DNA of 32,483 nucleotides from Symploca sp. SIO2E6 (lineage in GTDB: Bacteria > Cyanobacteriota > Cyanobacteriia > Cyanobacteriales > Coleofasciculaceae): NCBI GenBank assembly GCA_010672425.1, contig JAAHGR010000032.1, forward strand, positions 1 to 32,483, in the 5' to 3' direction. Below are positions 8,549 through 16,984 of the stretch, piece by piece. Below the pieces are notes generated by a model. It searched no databases. It had not been told where the DNA came from and worked only from the letters and a program-made list of their open reading frames with translations. Each line of letters opens with the position of its first letter. Within the stretch, counting starts at the first letter, position 1. The translations under genes were made by a program, and so were the position numbers.

Positions 8549-9275
8549 CTAATTTACTGCCTTGATCTGTCCTCTAATCTGAAAATAGACACGGGGACGC
8601 GGGGACGCGGAGAAAGTAATTTTTATGCATCGCTGGTGTCCAAAGCGATCGCAACAGAATCAGGCACGTCTATCTTGATATAACCTTTTCTGGAGTATGG
8701 TCAAAAAATTAGGTCTTTCTCAATTACTATATATGCGCCAAAGATTTCCCATTATATAAAATAGTAGAAAGTTAGTATAAAGTCAACCCCTTTTTTTGTA
8801 GGGGCGGGTTTAGAGATATCTTATCGCAATCGACGATAAGCATCATACAAAACCCGTCCTTTCGATAACCTTGCCGATTGATGGAATGAATCGGGGGTGG
8901 ATATCAGAAAATTCGACAAGAATCAAATAATCCCGTACATTCGTAGGAGCGGGTTGAGAGATATCTTATCGCAATCGACGATAAGCATCATACAAAACCC
9001 GCCCTTTCGATAACCTTGCCGATTGATGGAATGAATCGGGGGTGGATATCAGAAAATTCGATAATAAGCCCAAAAAGTCCGTACATTCGTAGGGGCGGGT
9101 TTAGAGATATCTTATCGCAATTGACGATAAGCATCATACAAAACCCGCCCTCTCGATAACCTTGCCGATTGATGGAATTAACTGGGGGTGGATATCAGAA
9201 AATTCGATAATAAGCCCAAAAAGTACGTACATTCGTAGGGGCGGGTTTAGAGATATTTTATCGCAATCGACGATA

Positions 9276-9400
9276 CAGCAGTTTGCTCTGCTATGCGGTA
9301 CAGTTTTGATCCCCCTAAATCCCCCTTAATAAGGGGGACTTTTGGAAGAAATAAGGGGGACTTTTGGAAGAGTGTACTTCATTACAGCGCAAAGCGCTGT
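9276..9400. repeat. Insertion 1 in the fourth tandem copy, containing CCCCCTTAATAAGGGGG and ACAGCGCAAAGCGCTGT hairpins
   Basis: Interrupts the otherwise contiguous cgacgata|agcatcata. Confidence 0.75.
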
Positions 9401-9410
9401 AAGCATCATA

Positions 9411-9506
9411 AGCTGTTGCGTTAAATTGTATATTTCGGACGGGCGAGACGCCCATCCCACCAGAAACTGATGATTTCTGTTTATTCAACTTAGCTGCGTA
9501 GCAGCT
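9411..9506. repeat. Insertion 2 in the fourth tandem copy, with AGCTGC-GTA-GCAGCT hairpin at its right end
   Basis: Interrupts the otherwise contiguous agcatca-tacaaaacc. Confidence 0.75.
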
Positions 9507-9578
9507 TACAAAACCTGCCCTTTCGATAACCACGCGGTTACCAAAACCTTCCCCAAACCTTAACTACTCGCATTCCAA

Positions 9579-9643
9579 ATCCCCGACTTCTTCTATCGGT
9601 TTGTCGAGCTAATTACAGGTTCAACCGAGAAGTCGGGGATTTT
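9579..9643. repeat. Inverted repeat AAATCCCCGACTTCT ... AGAAGTCGGGGATTT-type hairpin
   Basis: Arms read directly; shares CCCGACTTCT/AGAAGTCGGG with 16424-16462. Confidence 0.75.
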
Positions 9644-9760
9644 TGGGTGGGTTTTACCAGCCTGACTTGACATTACCATTATCCCTTACTAAACTTTATA
9701 GTAAATCTACTGAACAGTTTAGTAATTATATTAGGATTTCTCAATCTTTAGGGGGATGTG

Positions 9761-10951
9761 ATGCAAGACGCTGTTTACAACAAAAGTTTTACCCTACAGT
9801 CTGGGGCACGACAATGGTTAGCGATCGCGATCATTGCCCTGTTAGGTGTAGGAGGAGCAGCGGTTTATTGGAAATTGCGATCGCAAGCTGCCGTAACTCC
9901 CGAATCTCCTGCAATTGCTTTACCTGAGATCAAAACCGTAACTGCTTTAGGACATTTAGAGCCAGACGGCGAGGTGATTTACCTCACTGCTCCTACTTCT
10001 GGCCAAGAGAGCCGGATCGAGCAACTGTTAGTACAGGAAGGGGATGCAGTGCAAGCTGGGCAGGTAATTGCCATCTTGGATAGCCGCGATCGGCTGCAAG
10101 CCAGCTATGACCAAGCTCAGCGAGATATCGAAGTTGCCCGTGCCCGACTCGCCCAAGTAGAAGCTGGGGCTAAAGCAGGGGAGATCGCTACCCAACAAGC
10201 CGAAATTGCTCGTTTAGAGGCTGATCAACAAGCTCGAATTGCCTCTCAACAAGCTATCATTGAGCGATTGCAGGCGGAAGTTCAAAATGCCGAAGTCGAA
10301 TATCAGCGCTACGACTATCTCTATCAGGAAGGAGCAATCTCAGCTTCTAATCGCGATGCTAGACAGCTTACCCTGCAAACCACCCAGCGGAATTTACAAC
10401 AAGCCCAGGCAGACCTAACCCGATTGCAATCTACCCGCTCACCAGAACTTGCCAAAGCCCAAGCTACCTTATCGAGCATCACCGATGTGCGAACTGTGGA
10501 TATACAAGTTTTGCAAGCGGAACTCAATCGAGCGATCGCGGCAGCAGATCAAGCAAAAGCGACCCTAGAACAAGCTTTTGTCCGCTCACCGCAAGACGGC
10601 ATCATTATGGATGTCCATACCCAAGCTGGGGAAGTGATTGCGACAGAAGGCATTGTCGAAATTGGTCAAACTGACCAGATGGTAGCGATTGCTGAAGTAT
10701 ACGAAAGTGACGTGCAAAAAGTCAAGCCTGGTCAGGCGGCACGGATCTTTAGCAGTGCCCTACCCGATGAACTGCGCGGCACTGTCGCCTGGGTAGATCT
10801 CAAAGTGCAGAGACAAACAGTAATAAACACCGACCCTAGCGAAAATATTGACGCCAAAGTTGTCGAAGTGCGAGTTCAACTAGACCCACAATCAAGTCAA
10901 GCCGCTGCTAAATTTACTAACTTACAGGTTGAGGTGGAGATTGGGAATTGA
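9761..10951 (+). CDS. devB: DevB-like ABC exporter membrane fusion protein (HlyD family)
   Basis: TALGHLEPDGEVIYL, lipoyl-like and coiled-coil segments; followed by devC and devA. Confidence 0.9.
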   Translation: MQDAVYNKSFTLQSGARQWLAIAIIALLGVGGAAVYWKLRSQAAVTPESPAIALPEIKTVTALGHLEPDGEVIYLTAPTSGQESRIEQLLVQEGDAVQAGQVIAILDSRDRLQASYDQAQRDIEVARARLAQVEAGAKAGEIATQQAEIARLEADQQARIASQQAIIERLQAEVQNAEVEYQRYDYLYQEGAISASNRDARQLTLQTTQRNLQQAQADLTRLQSTRSPELAKAQATLSSITDVRTVDIQVLQAELNRAIAAADQAKATLEQAFVRSPQDGIIMDVHTQAGEVIATEGIVEIGQTDQMVAIAEVYESDVQKVKPGQAARIFSSALPDELRGTVAWVDLKVQRQTVINTDPSENIDAKVVEVRVQLDPQSSQAAAKFTNLQVEVEIGN

Positions 10952-10954
10952 GAA

Positions 10955-11030
10955 TTGTTGTTTGTTGTTGGTCGTTTGTTGTTTGTTGTTGGTCGTTTGT
11001 TGTTTGTTGTTTGTTGTTTGTTGTTTGGGA
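10955..11030 (+). repeat. Heptad array TTGTTTG/TCGTTTG
   Basis: Read directly. Confidence 0.93.
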
Positions 11031-11065
11031 ATTGGCAATGGAGAATTGGTGAGTGTAAATATCTC

Positions 11066-11173
11066 CTTGTCTTCCTTGTTTTCCTTGTCTTCCTTGTCTT
11101 CCTTGTCTTCCCATCTCCCTATCTCCCTATCTCCCTATCTCCGCGTCCCCGCGTCCCCGCGTCCTCGCGTCCC
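11066..11173 (+). repeat. Composite period-9 (CTTCCTTGT)n then period-8 (TATCTCCC)n then period-8 (CGCGTCCC)n tracts
   Basis: Read directly. Confidence 0.93.
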
Positions 11174-11198
11174 CTTAAGTAAGTGATTCAACTAGATT

Positions 11199-12374
11199 AT
11201 GATACATTGGTTGCACTCCCTAAAACGACGTACACCCCTTGGCTGGTTGCAGTTGAGCCGCCATAAAGGACGGTTGCTGGTGGCTCTATCTGGTATCGCT
11301 TTTGCTGATGTGTTGATGTTCTTGCAGATTGGGTTTCAAGAATCCCTCTACGAGAGTAATACCACAATTCGGGCTACTCTCGATACCGACATTGTCTTGG
11401 TGAGTCCCAAAGCCAAAAACACCCAAAATTTATCGACTTTTGCCCGTCGTCGCCTCTATCAAGCCAAAGATATTCCCGGTGTTGCGACTGCCCATCCCCT
11501 CTACTCCAGCATCATCACCTGGAAAAATCCTGAAACTCGACAGGATGCTGCTTTACAAATTATTGGCTTTGACCCCGATTATCCGGCTTTTAATTTGCCA
11601 GAGATGAATCAACAACTCGACAAGATTAAATTACCCTATGTGGTGCTGTTCGATCGCACCGCTAGGGGTAACTATCAACAGACTATTACCCAAATTGAAA
11701 ATCAACAATGGGTGAGTACTGAGGTGGAAAAGCGTACTATTACCGTGCGGGGTCTTTTCTCCCTAGGAGCCTCCTTTGGTACCGATGGACTACTAGTAAC
11801 TAGTCATCAAAATTTTCTGCTGTTGTTTCCTCGGCGAGATGCAGGTAGTGTTAGTTTAGGTTTGATTGATGTCGAATCCGGTTACGACTCTCAACAGGTA
11901 GCCCAAGCATTACAACAGTATTTACCCAACGATGTCGAAGCTATGACTATTGCCGATTTTATTGAAGACGAGCAACAATATTGGCGCACGGAAAGTCCGA
12001 TTGGCTTCATTTTCGGCTTTGGGACAACGATGGCTTTTGTCGTGGGGGTAGTGATTGTCTATCAGGTGCTTTCTACAGATGTGAATGCCCACCTCAAGGA
12101 ATATGCCACCTTTAAAGCCATGGGTTATCGCCATAGCTATTTACTCAGCATTATCATTGAAGAAAGCATCATTATGGCTTTGCTCGGTTTTATTCCTGGA
12201 TTGCTCTTACCCATAGGACTATATCATATAGCGGCTAAGGCAACATCACTCCCAATTTATATGACTCTAACACGAGCCATTACTGTACTGATGCTAACGA
12301 TTATCATGTGTCTATTATCCGGTGCGATCGCTACCCGAAGACTCCAGTCTGCCGATCCTGCCGATATGTTTTAA
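11199..12374 (+). CDS. devC: DevC-like ABC exporter permease (FtsX-like)
   Basis: MIHWLHSLKRRTPLGWLQLSRHKGRLLVALSGIAFADVLMFLQIGFQ...; position in operon. Confidence 0.92.
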   Translation: MIHWLHSLKRRTPLGWLQLSRHKGRLLVALSGIAFADVLMFLQIGFQESLYESNTTIRATLDTDIVLVSPKAKNTQNLSTFARRRLYQAKDIPGVATAHPLYSSIITWKNPETRQDAALQIIGFDPDYPAFNLPEMNQQLDKIKLPYVVLFDRTARGNYQQTITQIENQQWVSTEVEKRTITVRGLFSLGASFGTDGLLVTSHQNFLLLFPRRDAGSVSLGLIDVESGYDSQQVAQALQQYLPNDVEAMTIADFIEDEQQYWRTESPIGFIFGFGTTMAFVVGVVIVYQVLSTDVNAHLKEYATFKAMGYRHSYLLSIIIEESIIMALLGFIPGLLLPIGLYHIAAKATSLPIYMTLTRAITVLMLTIIMCLLSGAIATRRLQSADPADMF

Positions 12375-12375
12375 A

Positions 12376-12460
12376 ATAATTGTTATTTGTTATTTGTTAT
12401 TTGTTGTTGGTTGTTGGTTGTTGGTGATTTTTTGTTATTACTTATTACTTATTACTTAAT
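12376..12460 (+). repeat. Heptad tracts TTATTTG/TTGTTGG then (TTACTTA)n in the devC-devA gap
   Basis: Read directly. Confidence 0.88.
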
Positions 12461-12461
12461 A

Positions 12462-13160
12462 ATGACATCTGTAATTACTATCCAAGGTCTGAATCATTTC
12501 TTTGGTCAAGGTGAGCAACAAAAGCAAGTTTTGTTCAATATTGAACTTAAGATAAAGGCTGGCGAAATTGTGTTGATGACTGGTCCCTCTGGCTCGGGTA
12601 AAACCACATTACTGACCTTGATTGGTGGGCTCCGTTTAGTTCAGTCCGGTAGTTTACGATTTCTGGGTGAAGAACTCTGCAAGGCAACCCAGGCAAGGTT
12701 AGTACAGGTTCGCCGTCAGGCAGGTTATATCTTTCAAGCTCACAACTTACACGAAAGTCTAACTGCACAGCAAAATGTCCGCATGGGTTTGGAAATGCAT
12801 CCCCAATATTCAGTCGAAAAAATGAATAAGATGGCAGCTGAAATGTTAGCATTAGTAGGCTTAGACCATCGCCTCAATCACTATCCAGACCAATTATCCG
12901 GTGGACAGAAGCAGCGGGTTGCGATCGCTCGCGCCCTCGTCAGCCGTCCTAAACTCCTCCTGGCAGACGAACCTACAGCTGCCCTTGACAGCAAAACCGG
13001 ACGAGATGTGGTAAGCTTGATGCAATACCTAGCTCAAGAACAAGGTTGCACTATTTTGTTGGTAACCCACGACAGCCGGATTTTAGACATTGCCGATCGC
13101 ATCATCCACATGGAAGATGGTGTTTTGAAGAGTGATATGATTCCGGCACATCAACCATAG
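12462..13160 (+). CDS. devA: DevA-like ABC transporter ATP-binding protein
   Basis: Walker A GPSGSGKT, signature LSGGQKQRVAIARAL, Walker B LLLADEPTAALDS; start re-assigned from 12387. Confidence 0.95.
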   Translation: MTSVITIQGLNHFFGQGEQQKQVLFNIELKIKAGEIVLMTGPSGSGKTTLLTLIGGLRLVQSGSLRFLGEELCKATQARLVQVRRQAGYIFQAHNLHESLTAQQNVRMGLEMHPQYSVEKMNKMAAEMLALVGLDHRLNHYPDQLSGGQKQRVAIARALVSRPKLLLADEPTAALDSKTGRDVVSLMQYLAQEQGCTILLVTHDSRILDIADRIIHMEDGVLKSDMIPAHQP

Positions 13161-13207
13161 TATCAAGTTCGGTCATTTTCTTTTTGGACTGAAGTCCTAC
13201 TACTGCT

Positions 13208-13303
13208 CGTTACTTATTACTCATTACTCATTACTTATTACTCATTACTCATTACTCATTACTCATTACTTATTACTCATTACTTATTACTCATTACTCA
13301 TTA
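13208..13303 (+). repeat. Heptad array (CTTATTA/CTCATTA)n, about 13 units, touching the next start codon
   Basis: Read directly; ATG at 13305. Confidence 0.95.
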
Positions 13304-13304
13304 C

Positions 13305-15407
13305 ATGAGATTCGATGCTCTGCTCTCAGCTTTACAAAGACTAGATAAATTACTAGAACAAGCAGTAATAAAAGCTCAAGCTGTCTACGGTTCAGAAGCT
13401 GCAACTGATCTTTATCGAGGTCTTCGTATCGATCGCGATGAAGTTCAGCGAGTCCTAGAGCGACAGCCAGGAATTCCTTTGTTTGCTGTAAATACGGAAT
13501 CGGCTCAGGTTAATAATACACCTTTAGACTGGTTACAAAGAACTTTCGGTTTGTCTAATTTTGATTTAGATATAATTCTCGTTGCTCTAGCTCCAGAGAT
13601 TGATTTAGGTTACGAGCGTTTGTATGCTTATCTTCAGGATGATGTCACTCGTAAGCTACCTAGTGTTGATTTAGCCTTAAATTTATTATCTCCCTCTGCT
13701 GAAGCTAAGCTATTACAGCGCTCCCATTTTGCTCCCGATGCACCTTTAATTAAACATGATTTACTTCACTTAATTCCTGACCCCCATCAGGTTAAGCCAC
13801 CCCTATTGTCCCATTATCTGAAGCTCGACGAGCAGGTTATCCATTTTCTGTTACAACAGCAGTCCCTTGAACCCCATTTGGTATCATGGTGTCAATTAGT
13901 AGCTCATCCTGCTGTTGCAGACAACTTACCTCTTCGGGATGACCTCAAGCAGATACTTCCTAAGTTAGCCAATCAAGCTCAAAAGACCAACCAGCCTCTA
14001 TTTCTGTATTTCTCTGGTTTGTATCCTACTGAAAAAATTCAGGTTGCAATTACTCTAGCAGCTCAACTTAACAGGGGATTATTGATTGCGGATTTAGCCC
14101 AAGCTTTAGCAGTTAAGGAGGATTTCCACCAACTGCTGAAATTGTTGTTCCGTGAAGCCAGTTTTCACAATGCTATCCTCTATCTAGACAATTTGGAAGC
14201 ACTACAGACCAAAGAGCAACATCTGTTATCTAAAAGCTTACTCGCCAGACTCGCCGAGGCGAAAGGTGTGGTAATCTTATCGGGAATACAGTCCTGGATG
14301 GCAACTTTGACAGAGATCAACGGTGTGATTACTGTCGCTTTTCCGATCCCAGATTTTGCCCAGCGGCGTGTTTACTGGCAGGCTAATTTATCAACCAAAG
14401 ACATTACCTTAAGCGATCGCGACTTAGATACCCTCGCCAATCGTTTCCGTTTAAGTTCAGCTCAAATAGCTGCTGCAGTTACCAATGCTTGCCATCTAGC
14501 TTGGTGGTCTGCTGCTGCCGAAGGTGATGAGTTACCCTTGAATAATCGGATTAAGCCAACCCTCAATGATCTATTAGTAGCAGCTCGCGACCAATCTGGC
14601 AATAATCTAACTCAATTAGCCCGCCAAGTTAAGTCTAAGTATAGTTGGGAAGATATTGTCTTACCAACAGATCAACTCGCTCAGCTTAAAGAAATTTGCA
14701 ATCAAGCCAAGTATCGTCATATTGTTTATGAGAAATGGGGCTTTAACCGCAAGTTATCCATAGGAAAAGGGTTAAATGTACTATTCTCTGGGCCACCAGG
14801 CACAGGTAAGACTATGGCAGCGGAAGTAATTGGCCATGAACTACAACTTGAGTTATATAAGATTGATTTATCCCAGGTTGTCAGTAAGTATATTGGCGAG
14901 ACCGAGAAAAATCTCAATCGTATTTTTACCGCAGCACAAACAGCTAACGCCATCCTGCTGTTTGATGAAGCAGATGCTTTATTCGGCAAACGTTCTGAAG
15001 TTCGAGATGCTCATGACCGCTACGCTAATATTGAAGTTGGCTATTTATTACAGAAAATGGAAGAATATGAGGGTATCTCAATTTTAACAACGAACTTGCG
15101 CCAAAATTTGGACGAGGCATTCGTGCGGAGGTTAGCATTTACAGTTCACTTCCCCTCACCCGATGAGGCAAGTCGTCGCCGTATTTGGGCTGGCATTTGG
15201 CCGTCAGAAATGCCCTTGTCAGCAGAGGTCGATCTAGATCTTTTAGCACGGCAGTTTAAACTGAGTGGAGGGAATATTAAAAATATCGCCTTAGCAGCAG
15301 CTTTCCTAGCAGCTGAAACTGGTAGTTCTGTGACCATGTCCCATATACTACAGGGAACTAAGCGGGAGTATCAGAAAATGGGTAAGGTATGGGATGATAC
15401 AATTTAG
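13305..15407 (+). CDS. AAA+ ATPase, N-terminal degenerate plus C-terminal canonical module
   Basis: FSGPPGTGKTMAAEVIG (Walker A), AILLFDEADALFGKRSEVRDAHDRYAN (Walker B), LTTNLRQNLDEAFVRRLAFTVHFP. Confidence 0.92.
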   Translation: MRFDALLSALQRLDKLLEQAVIKAQAVYGSEAATDLYRGLRIDRDEVQRVLERQPGIPLFAVNTESAQVNNTPLDWLQRTFGLSNFDLDIILVALAPEIDLGYERLYAYLQDDVTRKLPSVDLALNLLSPSAEAKLLQRSHFAPDAPLIKHDLLHLIPDPHQVKPPLLSHYLKLDEQVIHFLLQQQSLEPHLVSWCQLVAHPAVADNLPLRDDLKQILPKLANQAQKTNQPLFLYFSGLYPTEKIQVAITLAAQLNRGLLIADLAQALAVKEDFHQLLKLLFREASFHNAILYLDNLEALQTKEQHLLSKSLLARLAEAKGVVILSGIQSWMATLTEINGVITVAFPIPDFAQRRVYWQANLSTKDITLSDRDLDTLANRFRLSSAQIAAAVTNACHLAWWSAAAEGDELPLNNRIKPTLNDLLVAARDQSGNNLTQLARQVKSKYSWEDIVLPTDQLAQLKEICNQAKYRHIVYEKWGFNRKLSIGKGLNVLFSGPPGTGKTMAAEVIGHELQLELYKIDLSQVVSKYIGETEKNLNRIFTAAQTANAILLFDEADALFGKRSEVRDAHDRYANIEVGYLLQKMEEYEGISILTTNLRQNLDEAFVRRLAFTVHFPSPDEASRRRIWAGIWPSEMPLSAEVDLDLLARQFKLSGGNIKNIALAAAFLAAETGSSVTMSHILQGTKREYQKMGKVWDDTI

Positions 15408-15573
15408 TTATTTGTTGTTTGTTGTTTGTTATTTGTTGTTTGTTGTTTGTTGTTTGTTATTTGTTGTTTGTTGTTTGTTGTTTGTTGTTTGTTGTTTGTT
15501 GTTTGTTGTTTGTTGTTTGTTATTTGTTGTTTGTTGTTTGTTGTTTGTTGTTTGTTATTTGTTGTTTGTTGTT
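15408..15573 (+). repeat. Heptad array TTGTTTG/TTATTTG, about 23 units
   Basis: Starts directly after the AAA+ stop codon. Confidence 0.97.
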
Positions 15574-15593
15574 TGCCAATTCGCAATTATACA

Positions 15594-15672
15594 TTCTCAA
15601 TTCTCAATTCTCAATTCTCCATTCTCCATTCCCCATTCCCCATTCCCCATTCCCCATTCCCCATTCCCCATT
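15594..15672 (+). repeat. Heptad array TCTCAAT then TCTCCAT then CCCCATT
   Basis: Period-7 with progressive unit change, ends just before rsmD GTG. Confidence 0.93.
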
Positions 15673-15676
15673 CCTT

Positions 15677-16219
15677 GTGAGAATTTACGGTAACCGGCAA
15701 CTGAAAACTGTACCAGGACAAGCAATTCGCCCTACATCGGCGCTAGTGCGGGAAGCGGTATTTAATATCTGGCAAGGTGATATAACTAATTGCCGATGGC
15801 TGGATTTGTGTGCTGGTAACGGTTCCATGGGAGCCGAAGCCATGTGTCGAGGAGCATCTTTGGTAGTAGGAATTGAAAAATGGGCTAAAGCCTGTGCTGT
15901 AATTCAACAAAATTGGCAGCAGGTTGCCCAGCCTAACCAAGATTTTCGGGTGATACGGGGAGATGTGGTGAGGCAGTTAAAATTTCTTGCCGGTGAGCAG
16001 TTTGACCGCATCTACTTTGATCCCCCCTATGCCAGTAAATTGTACCAGCCAGTGTTAGAAGCGATCGCTCATTATCAGCTACTTGATAAAAGGGGTGAAT
16101 TAGCAGTGGAACATAGTCCAAATAAAGATCAATCTCCACCCTACTCCACTCTCGAAATTTGCCGCCAGAAAGTCTATGGCAAGACTGCATTAACCTTCTA
16201 TCGGCTCCAGCATTCCTAG
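15677..16219 (+). CDS. rsmD: 16S rRNA (guanine(966)-N(2))-methyltransferase RsmD
   Basis: GTG start: VRIYGNRQLKTVPGQAIRPTSALVREAVFNIWQ; FDRIYFDPPYAS catalytic motif; start re-assigned from 15419. Confidence 0.92.
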   Translation: MRIYGNRQLKTVPGQAIRPTSALVREAVFNIWQGDITNCRWLDLCAGNGSMGAEAMCRGASLVVGIEKWAKACAVIQQNWQQVAQPNQDFRVIRGDVVRQLKFLAGEQFDRIYFDPPYASKLYQPVLEAIAHYQLLDKRGELAVEHSPNKDQSPPYSTLEICRQKVYGKTALTFYRLQHS

Positions 16220-16423
16220 GACATCAGTCCAGAAACTGGGTTTCTTGGGAAAATGCTGATGTTTTATGGTATTATTATTTCATATCAATGGTGACTACAC
16301 TTCTTCTTCAACCCTGACAACGGGAGAAATTTGTCCCAAGGCTTTTCCTGATATTGCTATTTCAGTACAACGCTTATTAGATTGAGAGACGGTTAAAGGT
16401 CTTGAGTATTCAGAGACCTGCTG

Positions 16424-16462
16424 TCGAGATGCCCGACTTCTTCAAGAAGTCGGGCATCTCGA
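16424..16462. repeat. Perfect 18-bp stem / 3-nt loop hairpin TCGAGATGCCCGACTTCT-TCA-AGAAGTCGGGCATCTCGA
   Basis: Read directly. Confidence 0.9.
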
Positions 16463-16540
16463 AGTATCCCACAATAATCCAAAGCTCAAGGGGTGACAAC
16501 AAGGCGTGCAAAGGAGACGGGGTGTAGGGTGTGGATTGAT

Positions 16541-16585
16541 CCACTCATTCTAAATCCACTCATTCTAAATTCACTCATTCTCAAC
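16541..16585 (+). repeat. 15-bp direct repeat (CCACTCATTCTAAAT)x3, third copy degenerate, upstream of acpP
   Basis: ccactcattctaaat ccactcattctaaat tcactcattctcaac. Confidence 0.9.
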
Positions 16586-16673
16586 GCTCCCTCTTTCAGA
16601 TAAGATGGAAAATGCAAAAGAGCCAGGTAAAACTGCTAACACAGTCTTAGTAATCAGGTTGAGGAATATTTTT

Positions 16674-16922
16674 ATGAACCAAGAGATTTTCGATAAAGTT
16701 AAGAACATAGTTAAAGACCAACTGGACGCTAAAGAAGAAGAGATAACCCCTGAAGCCAACTTTGCCAGCGATCTCAACGCCGATTCCCTGGATACAGTGG
16801 AACTGGTAATGGCTCTAGAAGAAGAGTTCGATATCGAAATTCCTGACGAAGCAGCTGAACAAATTACCACCGTTGGAGCTGCTGTAGATCACATTGCGAA
16901 AAAATTAGAAACTCCGGCTTAA
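16674..16922 (+). CDS. acpP: Acyl carrier protein
   Basis: [17 protein letters not shown]...[27 protein letters not shown] (DSL phosphopantetheine site); start re-assigned from 16605. Confidence 0.97.
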   Translation: MNQEIFDKVKNIVKDQLDAKEEEITPEANFASDLNADSLDTVELVMALEEEFDIEIPDEAAEQITTVGAAVDHIAKKLETPA

Positions 16923-16984
16923 AGATCTAATGTCATCGGTAGTTGGAGCATTATGGGTGTGTAAGCCCTGTTTTACTAGGCATC

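Larger units (their letters stand above)
8798..9530 (+). repeat. Tandem repeat of ~146-bp unit (start spacing 145, 146, 147), 3 full copies plus a fourth interrupted copy
   Basis: GTAGGGGCGGGTTTAGAGATATCTTATCGCAATCGACGATAAGCATCATACAAAACCCGCCC... starts at 8798, 8943, 9089, 9236. Confidence 0.93.

Noticed and set aside
8798-9270. CRISPR array
   Set aside because: The whole ~146-bp unit is conserved with no short repeat plus variable spacer pattern, and no cas gene is in the window. The heptad arrays likewise have no spacers.
9315-9533. 72-aa minus-strand ORF in the tetR-devB gap
   Set aside because: Entirely made of dispersed repeat and insertion sequence; no start context or family resemblance.
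13305-15407. Contractile injection system locus
   Set aside because: Only the AAA+ gene is present; neighbours are devBCA and rsmD.
15404-15586. ORFs in heptad arrays (e.g. 4112..4324-, 4125..4457+, 10917..11114-, 15394..15693+, 15404..15586-, 18130..18543-, 18212..18562-, 18264..18521+, 25057..25419+, 27463..27774+, 27527..28096+)
   Set aside because: Open only because TTGTTTG- and CCCAATT-type units lack stops; translations are pure repeat (LLFVVCC, NNKQQTT, GIGNWEL). No support as genes.
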